From Secundilactobacillus yichangensis (GTDB lineage: Bacteria > Bacillota > Bacilli > Lactobacillales > Lactobacillaceae), in contig NZ_BOLK01000009.1 in assembly GCF_016861565.1 (NCBI RefSeq), positions 49,088-113,087 on the forward strand: a DNA stretch of 64,000 nucleotides, written 5' to 3'. The notes beneath the pieces were generated by a model. It was given only the letters and a program-made list of their open reading frames with translations, did not search any database and was not told where the DNA came from. This document shows positions 16,943-24,884 of this stretch, in pieces (positions within the stretch are counted from its first letter, which is position 1; each line of letters opens with the position of its first letter). The translations under genes and the position numbers were made by a program.

Positions 16943-17947
16943 ATGAAATACGGAATTATTGGTGCAGGTGCAATGGGCTATCGGTACGGTGTCATGCTTC
17001 AGGAAAACGCTGGTGTTGATGTTGACTTCATCGATACTTGGGAACCAAACGTTGAGAAGGTCCGTGAACAAGGCGGTGTTTCAGTTGCTCGTGACCATAA
17101 GAATCGCCGGATTATTCCAATCAACATGTACTACCCAGAAGAATACACCGGCCATCCAGATGTTTGGATCATCTTCAAGAAGCAGATGCAATTAGCCGAA
17201 GAACTTGAACGCGACAGTAAAGCCGGTATTTTCCATGACGACCAATACGTCTTCTCAGCTATGAACGGCATGGGCCACTTCGAAAAGATTGAAAAGTACT
17301 TCCCAGTAGACCACATCGTCTGTGGAACAGCCATGATCGCTACTCGTATGGATGGACCAGCAAACGTTGACTTCATGGGACCCGTTAACAGTGAAGTGAT
17401 GCATATGGCACCATACAACAACAAACCAGCTGATGAGACCACGCAAGCCATTTTCAAGGATTTCACAGCCGCTAAGATGGGACCAGTGATGGTGGACGAA
17501 TGGAAGGGCATGTGCATGTCAAAGGTTGTCTTCAACGCCGTTACTAACACGCTTTGCACGATGTTTGAAATGCAGATGGGCCAGTTTATCGAATACGAAG
17601 GTGTTACCCGAATGGCGACCACGCTTTTCAACGAAGCGTTTGATGCCTGCGAACGTGCCGGTATTCGACTGATTGAATCTCGTCAAGAAGAAATCGATTC
17701 CGTGATCCCAGTGAGTCAGGCTTACAAGTACCATTATCCATCAATGTACCAAGACTTCTCTAAGGGTCGTCCTACTGAAGTAGATTACATTAACGGCTAC
17801 ATTGCTAAGATTGGCCGCGAACACGATTACGTTTGCCGCGTTCACGAATTTGTTGTTGAAGAAGTTCATATGGCAGAAATGATGCGTAAATATCACAAAC
17901 CACAAGAAAATGTGGCAGATCCAAAACAAGCAGAGGTGGAAGCATAA
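16943..17947 (+). CDS. Ketopantoate reductase (PanE/ApbA)-family dehydrogenase, probable 2-hydroxyacid dehydrogenase
   Basis: NAD(P)H-dependent reductase of 334 residues with an N-terminal Rossmann fold (GIIGAGAMGYRYG) and a C-terminal helical domain (residues ~185–310). Family members reduce ketopantoate in CoA synthesis, but in Lactococcus lactis a PanE relative reduces branched-chain 2-keto acids to 2-hydroxy acids. The T-box leader and the overlap with an aminotransferase gene favour an amino-acid role here; this is inference. Start ATG at 16943 follows AAAGGAG by eight bases. Confidence 0.8.
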   Translation: MKYGIIGAGAMGYRYGVMLQENAGVDVDFIDTWEPNVEKVREQGGVSVARDHKNRRIIPINMYYPEEYTGHPDVWIIFKKQMQLAEELERDSKAGIFHDDQYVFSAMNGMGHFEKIEKYFPVDHIVCGTAMIATRMDGPANVDFMGPVNSEVMHMAPYNNKPADETTQAIFKDFTAAKMGPVMVDEWKGMCMSKVVFNAVTNTLCTMFEMQMGQFIEYEGVTRMATTLFNEAFDACERAGIRLIESRQEEIDSVIPVSQAYKYHYPSMYQDFSKGRPTEVDYINGYIAKIGREHDYVCRVHEFVVEEVHMAEMMRKYHKPQENVADPKQAEVEA

Positions 17948-19143
17948 TGAAATATCAATTTGCAAACAACATACCTGAAAGCGATGAAGACCCAGTTGGT
18001 AATATTTTAAAGGTGGCAGGAGATCCTAAAGTGATTTCCTTCGCGGGCGGCTTACCCGCACCAGAATTATTCCCCGTTGAAGACCTCAAGAAGGTGACTA
18101 ACGAGGTGTACGATGAATCCGGTCGTGAAGCCTTACAATATAGTATCGCAGCTGGTTATCCAAAGTTACGTGAGCAGATCGCTAAACGGATGAACCGCTC
18201 AGGTATCAAGTGCGATATTGATAACATTATGATTACCACCGGGTCACAGCAGTCAATCGACTTAACCGCTAAGCTCTTTGTTAACCCAGGGGACACGGTT
18301 ATTGTGGAACAGCCTACTTACCTCTGTGCGCTAGACGTTTTCCGCAGTTATGGTGCTCACATGGTTGGGGTACCGATGGATGATGACGGTATGAAGATGG
18401 ACGCCTTAGAGAAGGCCGTTCAGGACAATCCTGACACCAAGTTTATCTATACAGTACCAAGTTTCCAAAACCCAACCGGCCGTACCATGACCGCTGATCG
18501 GCGGAAAAAGATGATTGAAATTGCTGATAAGTATAACGTCATGATTCTCGAAGACGATCCATACGGCGCTATTCGGTTTGCCGGCAAGGATGTGGCGCCA
18601 GTCAAGACCTTTGAAAATGATGAACGGGTCATTTACATGAGCACCTTCTCAAAGATCTTGGCACCAGGTCTCCGGATCGGTTGGATCGTTGCTGAAAAGA
18701 CGTTGGTCAAGAAGTTTACGTTAATGAAACAAACCGTTGACGTGCACTCAGATAACTTAACCCAGCACATCATTGCTAAGTATCTGGCTGATTACAATAT
18801 TGATGAACACATTACTAAGATTCGCGAAGTATACCGCCGTCGTGAAGGTATCATGATGGACGCTATCAAGAAGTACTTCCCAAAGGATGCACGATACAGC
18901 CATCCAGAAGGCGGCCTGTTCATCTGGGTCGAAGTACCAGGCGTGGATACCCAAACGCTGTTTAACACTTGCATTGACCATGATGTTGCCTTCGTTCCTG
19001 GTGAACCATTCTACGCTGACAAAGTCATTCCTGGCACGTTCCGTTTGAACTACTCCAATATGCAGGATGATAAGATTGTCACTGGTATTGAACGGTTAGG
19101 CAATGCCATCAAAGAAGCCATTAGCAAACAAGTTGAAGTTTAA
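17947..19143 (+). CDS. PLP-dependent aminotransferase, class I fold (MocR/LysN-like)
   Basis: 398-residue aminotransferase. PLP-binding elements are the TGSQQSIDL phosphate-binding loop, VPSFQNPTG, EDDPYG, and STFSKILAPGLRIGW carrying the Schiff-base lysine. It resembles the 2-aminoadipate/aromatic/branched-chain aminotransferase group, where specificity is hard to read. The start overlaps the preceding stop (TAATG), so the two are translationally coupled. Together they could convert an amino acid to a keto acid and then to a 2-hydroxy acid, under T-box control. Confidence 0.85.
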   Translation: MKYQFANNIPESDEDPVGNILKVAGDPKVISFAGGLPAPELFPVEDLKKVTNEVYDESGREALQYSIAAGYPKLREQIAKRMNRSGIKCDIDNIMITTGSQQSIDLTAKLFVNPGDTVIVEQPTYLCALDVFRSYGAHMVGVPMDDDGMKMDALEKAVQDNPDTKFIYTVPSFQNPTGRTMTADRRKKMIEIADKYNVMILEDDPYGAIRFAGKDVAPVKTFENDERVIYMSTFSKILAPGLRIGWIVAEKTLVKKFTLMKQTVDVHSDNLTQHIIAKYLADYNIDEHITKIREVYRRREGIMMDAIKKYFPKDARYSHPEGGLFIWVEVPGVDTQTLFNTCIDHDVAFVPGEPFYADKVIPGTFRLNYSNMQDDKIVTGIERLGNAIKEAISKQVEV

Positions 19144-19253
19144 CGATTAACACATAGCCATTACACACATATTTAATGACACATAATATATAGTAGAAAA
19201 GATTTTAAACGTGAAACATATAAAGTACACATAGCCTGCAAATAACACATATT

Positions 19254-19298
19254 AAAACGCTGATATCCTGTAGAAACAGGGAAATATCAGCGTTTTTT
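19254..19298 (+). terminator. Terminator of the T-box operon
   Basis: AAAACGCTGATAT / ATATCAGCGTTTTTT stem-loop. The 110 bases before it contain about five ACACAT repeats of unknown meaning. Confidence 0.9.
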
Positions 19299-19400
19299 AG
19301 TGATTGGAATGACGGTTTGAAATGCTTGCTTTTCCGGGTTAATCAGCCTATATTATGCGCAAAATTAACCGTATGATTTTGTGAAAGAGGGCTGGAAATA

Positions 19401-20327
19401 ATGAAGGCAATTGTGATTGATCGTTTTGGTGACGCTCAGGAACTTCATGAAGCAGAGATCCCAGTACCAAACATTGACTCAGATGAAGTATTAGTAAAAA
19501 TGGTGGCGACAAGTGTCAATCCCATCGATTGGCGTACTCGAAACGGAACGCGAGCTGGTTGGGGCTTTCCGCTTGTGCTAGGGATGGACGTTTCTGGTGT
19601 GATCACTGAGGTGGGCTCAAACGTTCGTCAGTTTAAAGTCGGCGATGCCGTGATTGCTAGGCCGGATAACCGTGGTACTTATGCGGAGTACGTGGCCGTT
19701 AGGGAAGATAAGTTAGCATTGAAACCAGCTAATATTTCGTTTGAAGAGGGTGCAGCCATTCCATTGGCTGGAACGATTGCCTATCAGGTGATCGTTCAAC
19801 AATTAGCTGTTGGTAAAGGTGATAAAGTGCTTGTTCAAGGTGGTGCCGGTGGCGTTGGCTTGTTTGCAATTCAGATTGCCAAAGCTAGAGGTGCCTACGT
19901 GGCGACGACGGCCAGTGCAGAAAATCATGCGTTACTGCGTTCTCTGGGGGCTGATGAGGTGATTGATTACCATCAGACGAAGTATACTGACGTTTTACAT
20001 GATTACGATGGGTTGTTTGACACGATGGATGATATTGATAATGGCCTAAAGATCTTGAAGCCAACCGGGCAGCTCATTAGCATTGCCGGGCAACCGTCAT
20101 TTACGCAGCAAAATGGGCATCCTTCAGCGAGACACTGGCGGATGCACCCGAATGGTCAGGATACAGCAGCCGTGGCTGAGTTAGTTGCCACGGGTAAGGT
20201 AAAGGTGATTATTGATAGCGAGTACCCACTCACTACGGAGGGGCTGCGCGCGGCTCATCTACGCAGCGAGTCACACCATGCCCACGGCAAAATTGTGATC
20301 ACGATTGCTGATCCGCCAACTAAATGA
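19401..20327 (+). CDS. Zinc-independent NAD(P)H:quinone oxidoreductase-like MDR protein
   Basis: 308-residue medium-chain reductase of the quinone oxidoreductase group. A GroES-like domain is N-terminal (NPIDWRTRNG, GMDVSGVI). The nucleotide fold has VLVQGGAGGVGLFAIQIAK. The zinc cysteines of alcohol dehydrogenases are absent, as expected for this group. Reduces quinones or enones in related proteins; substrate here unknown. Followed 78 bases later by a GNAT gene on the same strand. Confidence 0.88.
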   Translation: MKAIVIDRFGDAQELHEAEIPVPNIDSDEVLVKMVATSVNPIDWRTRNGTRAGWGFPLVLGMDVSGVITEVGSNVRQFKVGDAVIARPDNRGTYAEYVAVREDKLALKPANISFEEGAAIPLAGTIAYQVIVQQLAVGKGDKVLVQGGAGGVGLFAIQIAKARGAYVATTASAENHALLRSLGADEVIDYHQTKYTDVLHDYDGLFDTMDDIDNGLKILKPTGQLISIAGQPSFTQQNGHPSARHWRMHPNGQDTAAVAELVATGKVKVIIDSEYPLTTEGLRAAHLRSESHHAHGKIVITIADPPTK

Positions 20328-20405
20328 CACTGCAGGGTGAAGTGGTACTGAGCAGTAGAAAGGCGTATGCTATTTATAGAAATTTTTGAAAGTGAGCCTT
20401 AACCT

Positions 20406-20903
20406 ATGAGTATTACCTTTGAATATGCGACCCAAGCTGATTTACCAACCATTACCGCAATTTATAATCAGATTATCCCTAGCCGGTTAGCTACCGCCGA
20501 CTTGAAGCCAGTTTCCGTAGCTTCCAAGCAAGCCTGGTTTGACCAATTTGACCCGCATTCACGGCCAATTTGGGTGATGAAGGATGGCGATACCATTGCG
20601 GGGTGGGTGAGCTTAGAGTCGTTTTATGGCCGTCCTGCGTACGTCCACACGACTGAAATGAGTATTTACATTGATGAGCATTATCGTCACCATGGACTGG
20701 GGCAAAAAGCGTTAAATTACGTTTTTTCGCAGTTAAAGGCGTTGGATATCAATACCCTGGTGGCGTTTATTTTTCATCATAATATGCCCAGTATCGGATT
20801 ATTTAAGAAAAATGGGTTTGAGACCTGGGGGCATCTGCCTGACGTGGCTGATATGGATGGTCAGTTGCGCAGTTTGGATATTTTAGGCCGACGATTTAAA
20901 TGA
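20406..20903 (+). CDS. GNAT N-acetyltransferase (phosphinothricin acetyltransferase-like)
   Basis: 165-residue acetyltransferase. Opening ITFEYATQADLPTITAIYNQ and acetyl-CoA loop HRHHGLGQKALNYV match the Pat/Bar-like GNAT group; F..NMPSIGLFKKNGFETWG is the typical C-terminal block. The physiological acceptor is unknown, and homology does not prove phosphinothricin as substrate. Terminator follows directly. Confidence 0.85.
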   Translation: MSITFEYATQADLPTITAIYNQIIPSRLATADLKPVSVASKQAWFDQFDPHSRPIWVMKDGDTIAGWVSLESFYGRPAYVHTTEMSIYIDEHYRHHGLGQKALNYVFSQLKALDINTLVAFIFHHNMPSIGLFKKNGFETWGHLPDVADMDGQLRSLDILGRRFK

Positions 20904-20909
20904 ATGACC

Positions 20910-20948
20910 AAAAACACCAAGTACGATTGCTTGTACTTGGTGTTTTTA
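20910..20948. terminator. Terminator after the GNAT gene
   Basis: AAAAACACCAAGTAC / GTACTTGGTGTTTTT, symmetrical A- and T-runs, probably bidirectional. Confidence 0.9.
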
Positions 20949-20984
20949 CTGTTGACGATTATAGTAAAGTTATTCAGGAAAATA

Positions 20985-21031
20985 AAAAAATCAGCATCCA
21001 CGGTGTCAAGCACTGCGTGGAAACTGATTAG
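20985..21031 (-). terminator. Original tRNA-Lys terminator, now at the left end of the island
   Basis: On the minus strand AATCAG...CTGATT with inner CCACGCAGTG / CACCGTGG pairing and a T-run. It closely resembles the terminator still attached to the tRNA at 31076–31123, so it is best read as the pre-integration terminator displaced by the element. Confidence 0.7.
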
Positions 21032-21042
21032 TGGTGTGTTGC

Positions 21043-21061
21043 TTGTGATGGGCAGTCAGGG
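21043..21061. other. attL (left attachment site)
   Basis: A 19-bp sequence (TTGTGATGGGCAGTCAGGG) identical to 31130–31148 at the 3' end of the intact tRNA-Lys. Beyond it the similarity to the tRNA continues imperfectly (TATTGAACCC versus GATCGAACCC). Bounds the integrated element on the left. Confidence 0.88.
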
Positions 21062-21135
21062 TATTGAACCCACTTTTTAACAACTGCCTACCATGCAGGG
21101 CTTTATAAGGGTTTTGGCGATTGTTCAATTAAAAA

Positions 21136-21155
21136 TGGCTACGGGTTTGGCTACG
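21136..21155 (+). repeat. Probable integrase arm sites, left end
   Basis: Two copies of TGGCTACG at 21136 and 21148, 12 bases apart, between attL and the integrase stop. The same octamer occurs four times near attR in the same orientation. Confidence 0.6.
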
Positions 21156-21160
21156 TTTGG

Positions 21161-22312
21161 TCAGAAATCGAGGTAATTTGCCAGCTTTTCGGCTGCCTGA
21201 TTATCCTGTTCTTTCGTGACGTGAGTATAAATGTTAAGGGTAGTTTGAGCATCCTCATGACCTAAACGAGTTTGCACCTCTTTGATAGATGCACCAGCAA
21301 TAAATAACATACTAGCGGATGTATGACGGAAGCCATGCACCGTTATTTTTTTAAGGTCGTGGTCACGGATGATCTTATCTAACCATTTTGCTGGCGTATT
21401 CAGTGACTTAAATTTGTTCTTTGAGTTGGCAAAGATTAGTTGCCCTTGCTGTAACGTATTGAAGCCTAGAAGCAAATAATCACGTTTCTGGCGTGCTCGC
21501 CACTGTTTGAGGTATCTCAGTGTAGTAGGGTCTAGCGTGATGGTACGGCGACCTTTTTTAGTCTTAGGTGGCTGGATAATTTGCTTGCCTTTTAAGCCTT
21601 GTGTGAGGGTCTTATTTACCGTTAGCGTAGACTTACTAAAGTTAATGTCATTCCACGTTAATGCTAGACATTCACCTCTACGGACACCAGCAAAGGCCAG
21701 CACTCGAAACAGGGTGTACTTTTCTAGTTCCTCTACGGGGTCGATAAACGAAAAGAATTTCACCAGCTCTGATTTAGTCCAGAAGTTCTCTTGCTTATTG
21801 CCCCAGTTTTCTTTACGTTTAGGCAAAGTAATCTTAGTGGCTGGATTGTCGCCGGTCATATAACCATGCTTTAAAGCAAAGTCGAATATTGCCATTGTGT
21901 ACTGATACCAGCGTTTATAGTTATAGGTCGTTTCTTTATACCACTTGTTTACGGCTTTTTGTACCTGATCTATGGTAATGGTACGAATACGCTTATTGCC
22001 AAAAGCTGGTAAAATATGATTATCAAACATACCAGCAGTACGGGCATAAGTTGATACTCGCACAGTATTGATATAGCTCTGATACCATTGCTTATACACC
22101 GTTTGAAACAATATATTATTATCTTTTTTGAGGTCACCTTGTGAGATTGCTAGTTCCAGCCGACTAGCTGCAAGGCTGGCCTCTTTTTGTGTCCTAAAGC
22201 CACGGCGTTTAATACGTTTCTCTTTACCGGTCTGAGGGTCAATACCCTGATAGACCTGTATCATGTAACGTTTATCGCCTTTGTTGGTTTGATAACTTGT
22301 AATGCTTGCCAT
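21161..22312 (-). CDS. int: Site-specific tyrosine recombinase (integrase)
   Basis: Catalyses integration and excision of the island. The 383-residue protein has an N-terminal arm-binding domain (YMIQVYQGIDPQTGKEKRIK), a core-binding SAM-like domain (about 60–150) and a catalytic domain. Catalytic residues are visible as the first Arg in GVRRGE, HGFRHT (His-x-x-Arg), LGH and the Tyr in TTLNIYTHV. I chose the second in-frame ATG (22312) because GAAAGG lies about ten bases upstream; the first ATG (22321) is almost on it. Its 3' end points at attL, the usual layout. Confidence 0.95.
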   Translation of the reverse strand: MASITSYQTNKGDKRYMIQVYQGIDPQTGKEKRIKRRGFRTQKEASLAASRLELAISQGDLKKDNNILFQTVYKQWYQSYINTVRVSTYARTAGMFDNHILPAFGNKRIRTITIDQVQKAVNKWYKETTYNYKRWYQYTMAIFDFALKHGYMTGDNPATKITLPKRKENWGNKQENFWTKSELVKFFSFIDPVEELEKYTLFRVLAFAGVRRGECLALTWNDINFSKSTLTVNKTLTQGLKGKQIIQPPKTKKGRRTITLDPTTLRYLKQWRARQKRDYLLLGFNTLQQGQLIFANSKNKFKSLNTPAKWLDKIIRDHDLKKITVHGFRHTSASMLFIAGASIKEVQTRLGHEDAQTTLNIYTHVTKEQDNQAAEKLANYLDF

Positions 22313-22330
22313 AATACTCATACCTTTCAG

Positions 22331-22344
22331 TGCCGGCCGAATGG
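22331..22344 (+). promoter_or_regulatory. TGCCGGYCGAATGG motif, copy 1 (upstream of int)
   Basis: TGCCGGCCGAATGG just upstream of the integrase start. Copies lie at 23694–23707 (one base different) and, inverted with two changes, at 30960–30973. Probably a protein-binding site. Confidence 0.45.
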
Positions 22345-22373
22345 TATGTACGTAATATTAACTATTGTTCTTA

Positions 22374-23003
22374 TTAAAAGGGCATTACTGGAATTGCTGC
22401 GCTAACATTCCATGAGTCAAAAACACCGGATTGTGTATCTTTATTAGCAGCAGAAACTACTTCTTCTTGAACAGCATTTTCCAAATCAGTTTCAAGTACA
22501 TTAATAAAAGATTCCAATTTGTGCTCGTGCCAAAAAGTATCTAATTGTTCATCTTTTGTATCATCAACATTAATGGTTACGGATTCTGCACCGCTTAATA
22601 TATAGTTCTCACCCCCATGAACAATTGAAGGATCCTCTAAGGTTGCTGATAATTCGATAGTTTTAATAATATTGTTTCTAGATAAAAATTTTGCGAATAC
22701 ATCAGCAGTATATTTCTCAATGCCTTGACTCCAATTTAAAGTATCAGGATCCATGTTAAAGAACGCACTGATACTAGTAGTTTCAACATCAAAAGAAATA
22801 TCAATTGGAACGTACTCAAAAAAGTCCTTAGGTTCAACACGCAAATATTGACATAAAGTATTAATGGTTTCAAATTGTATCATTTTGCTACTACCGCTAG
22901 TGAGCGCTGTTAGTGTTGATCGGGCGATACCGGTATCACTTGCAATTCGTGTCGCTTTAATATGCCTTTCACCCATGAGTGCACTTAGTCTATTGGTTAT
23001 CAC
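22374..23003 (-). CDS. CI-like repressor, XRE family
   Basis: 209-residue regulator with an N-terminal helix-turn-helix of the Cro/CI type (about residues 5–60, TRIASDTGIARSTLTALTSG). The C-terminal part is not a recognisable LexA/CI peptidase: I do not see the Ala-Gly cleavage site with Ser/Lys dyad. This suggests derepression by a partner protein rather than RecA-driven self-cleavage, as in satellite repressors (inference). Start is GTG with GAGGTGA upstream. Divergent from the Cro-like gene. Confidence 0.8.
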   Translation of the reverse strand: MITNRLSALMGERHIKATRIASDTGIARSTLTALTSGSSKMIQFETINTLCQYLRVEPKDFFEYVPIDISFDVETTSISAFFNMDPDTLNWSQGIEKYTADVFAKFLSRNNIIKTIELSATLEDPSIVHGGENYILSGAESVTINVDDTKDEQLDTFWHEHKLESFINVLETDLENAVQEEVVSAANKDTQSGVFDSWNVSAAIPVMPF

Positions 23004-23028
23004 GATTCATCACCTCAACAGGAATTGT

Positions 23029-23061
23029 AGCATATCCGCTTCAAAAATAGAAGTATATGCT
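23029..23061. promoter_or_regulatory. Operator in the lysogeny switch
   Basis: Inverted repeat AGCATATCCGCTTC ... GAAGTATATGCT. One arm overlaps the repressor's leftward extended -10 (TGC TACAAT on the minus strand). Fits a CI/Cro operator. Confidence 0.6.
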
Positions 23062-23070
23062 GAATATTGC

Positions 23071-23099
23071 TTGACTTATTGATTAGAATAACTTATATT
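23071..23099 (+). promoter_or_regulatory. Rightward promoter of the cro-like gene
   Basis: TTGACT (23071–23076) and TATATT (23094–23099) with 17-base spacing, immediately right of the operator repeat. Confidence 0.75.
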
Positions 23100-23150
23100 C
23101 GACTTGTTAATAAAAATGCAGCGTTAATGCTGAAAAAAGGAGCGAGTTGG

Positions 23151-23363
23151 ATGAACAATAATTTTTCAAGGATACTTGGTGAAAAACGGTTACGCATTTC
23201 ACAAGTCCATAAAGCTACTGGTATTGCTCGGTCTACGTTAACTGAATTTTATTATGGAGATAGGAATTTAAATCTAAAAACAATTTTGAAGCTGTGTGAT
23301 TATTTGAATGTTTCTTTATCTGAATTAATTGAGTACACGCCTAAAACAACGGTGAAGCAGTAA
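23151..23363 (+). CDS. Cro-like small XRE regulator
   Basis: 70-residue helix-turn-helix protein (LRISQVHKATGIARSTLTEF) with little outside the DNA-binding domain, as in Cro proteins. Its HTH resembles that of the divergent repressor (both contain TGIARSTLT), suggesting recognition of related operators. Start ATG at 23151 is preceded by AAAAAAGGAG. First gene of the rightward early operon. Confidence 0.85.
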   Translation: MNNNFSRILGEKRLRISQVHKATGIARSTLTEFYYGDRNLNLKTILKLCDYLNVSLSELIEYTPKTTVKQ

Positions 23364-23397
23364 CATCCGTTAATGGAATTGAAAGGGGGTGAATATA

Positions 23398-23688
23398 ATG
23401 AGCGAAATGACAGTAAAACTGCCACCAGAGGCGAGTGAACAGCTACGCAACCAAGTAATAGCAATCATTGGTGAGGCCGTAACTCACGCTGGCAAGCACG
23501 CTAATGCAGGCGAATGGCTAAAAGGTTATACAGGAGTTGCGAGTTACCTTGGATGTGGCACGGATGCAGTAAAAAAGATGGTGGTACAGGGCTTACAACC
23601 ACATACCATTCAGGCGTTACCTAAAGTACAATTTTTCAATCGCAATGAAGTAGATCAATTCTTACTAGCTGATGGTTATCTAAACTAA
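23398..23688 (+). CDS. Excisionase-like helix-turn-helix protein
   Basis: 96-residue protein with a C-terminal MerR/excisionase-type domain (GVASYLGCGTDAVKKMV, then FFNRNEVDQFLLADGYL). Such proteins bend att DNA with integrase for excision, or act as regulators. Start ATG at 23398 follows AAAGGGGGTG. A copy of the TGCCGGYCGAATGG motif lies just after its stop; other copies are upstream of int and near attR, which fits a Xis-type binding site (inference). Confidence 0.7.
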   Translation: MSEMTVKLPPEASEQLRNQVIAIIGEAVTHAGKHANAGEWLKGYTGVASYLGCGTDAVKKMVVQGLQPHTIQALPKVQFFNRNEVDQFLLADGYLN

Positions 23689-23693
23689 AAATA

Positions 23694-23707
23694 TGCCGGT
23701 CGAATGG
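23694..23707 (+). promoter_or_regulatory. TGCCGGYCGAATGG motif, copy 2 (after the xis-like gene)
   Basis: TGCCGGTCGAATGG, one base different from copy 1. Confidence 0.45.
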
Positions 23708-23767
23708 GACAATGTTAGCTATGTAGATGTTTGCTCGCTTTAGAAAATATAGAAAGGTAGTGAGTTT

Positions 23768-23872
23768 ATGACAGACCCCGTATTTACGTTGGTATTAATT
23801 GGAATGATTGCCAGTTTTGTGTTAGGTGCTTTTACTGGCCTAGCTACTAAATGGGTTGGCAGAAAGGAGTAA
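23768..23872 (+). CDS. Small single-span membrane protein, 34 aa
   Basis: A 34-residue reading frame (MTDPVFTLVLIGMIASFVLG, then AFTGLATKWVGRKE) with one hydrophobic span and a basic C-terminal end. AAAGGTAGTGAG lies upstream of the ATG, and its stop lies just ahead of the next ATG in the rightward operon. Function unknown; small inner-membrane proteins are common in satellites and prophages. Confidence 0.5.
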   Translation: MTDPVFTLVLIGMIASFVLGAFTGLATKWVGRKE

Positions 23873-23877
23873 ACACT

Positions 23878-24321
23878 ATGCAAACGAGGACGCAAAAAAG
23901 ACCTGTGCTATACAGTTTGGCGACTAGCAGCACAGATCAAGCGAAAAACCTCATGTATAAGTGTTTTTCTGTACTCCATTATAACAAACGTACCCCTGAA
24001 TTTCAGAATGGAGCAAAGGTTATGAAAATGAATAAAATTCAAGTGAACCAGATTAAAGATACTGCAATTCAACTAGGCCAACGTGATAGCCAGATTACTG
24101 AGTTGCTTTCATCCGTTCTGACGGCACTAAAAAGTGCACAGGAAGATATTAGTGAAATCTCAATGGAAAATATTGACCATGTATTAAATCAGCAACAGGC
24201 AATGATTAGTAGCTCCATTGGGTTAGTAGATGCTGCAAGCAAGCTTGTGTATCGTAATCAGGAACTAGCTGATAGCCTACATGAAACGTTGAATCATACG
24301 CCAAACGCCGGTAATGATTGA
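23878..24321 (+). CDS. Hypothetical island protein, helical
   Basis: Unrecognised 147-residue protein. From about residue 50 the sequence is predicted helical and possibly coiled-coil (IKDTAIQLGQRDSQITELLS). ATG at 23878 has AAAGGAG upstream. A second start at 24021 (ATGAAAATG) also has GGAG upstream, so the native product might be the shorter helical part alone. Lies in the early operon before the replication genes. Confidence 0.6.
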   Translation: MQTRTQKRPVLYSLATSSTDQAKNLMYKCFSVLHYNKRTPEFQNGAKVMKMNKIQVNQIKDTAIQLGQRDSQITELLSSVLTALKSAQEDISEISMENIDHVLNQQQAMISSSIGLVDAASKLVYRNQELADSLHETLNHTPNAGND

Positions 24322-24349
24322 TTGTATTTCAGAATGGAGATTTAAATGA

Positions 24350-24643
24350 ATGCTAACTAAGCAAGAAAATTTAGAGATATTCAAAGTAGGGCTAAAGACG
24401 TTTAAAGCTTTACAGGAACTACTTTATAAGACTGATTCAGAGTTAACTATTAAGGAATTTTACCAATTACATTATGCTGAGTTGCAACATACAAAAGACC
24501 TAAAGTTCATTGCTCCGTATCTTTTGAAGTATCGAGAACATACGGTAGAACAAGAAATTAATAGTAATAGAAAAATTATCAAGTTTCTTCAAAGCGGTGT
24601 GCAGGCAAAGGAAAAGGAGCTATTAGATGATGATAACGACTAG
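24350..24643 (+). CDS. Hypothetical island protein
   Basis: 97-residue charged protein (MLTKQENLEIFKVGLKTFKA), predicted all-helical, ending in an acidic DDDND tail. Unrecognised. GGAG lies upstream. Its 3' end overlaps the next gene by 17 bases, indicating a tightly packed early operon. Confidence 0.6.
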   Translation: MLTKQENLEIFKVGLKTFKALQELLYKTDSELTIKEFYQLHYAELQHTKDLKFIAPYLLKYREHTVEQEINSNRKIIKFLQSGVQAKEKELLDDDND

Positions 24644-24875
24644 CAGAGATTATATTACTAATGCTCAAACTACTTTAAAAACACTCACTAAGCAGGTTAG
24701 AGCACTGGACGTGGAATTAACTAAGACCCGTTTAAATGCGGATGCACGGCAACGACTGACGGCCATGCAAAGGGGATTACAGGCTAGTGTGGTAGAAGTT
24801 GAACGACAATTAAGAGCGTCCAAACGAGCACCACAGCAGGCCGTGATGCCGGTACTTGATCTCGTATGTAAGTGA
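24627..24875 (+). CDS. Hypothetical coiled-coil island protein
   Basis: 82-residue protein, almost entirely charged helix with leucines at heptad-like spacing (TLKTLTKQVRALDVELTKTR). Unrecognised. Overlaps the preceding gene by 17 bases and stops nine bases before the primase gene, so it may act with replication. Confidence 0.6.
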   Translation: MMITTSRDYITNAQTTLKTLTKQVRALDVELTKTRLNADARQRLTAMQRGLQASVVEVERQLRASKRAPQQAVMPVLDLVCK

Positions 24876-24884
24876 GGCGTTAAG

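Noticed and set aside
19148..19255. About five ACACAT repeats after the aminotransferase gene
   Set aside because: Short, irregularly spaced and AT-rich; may be chance.
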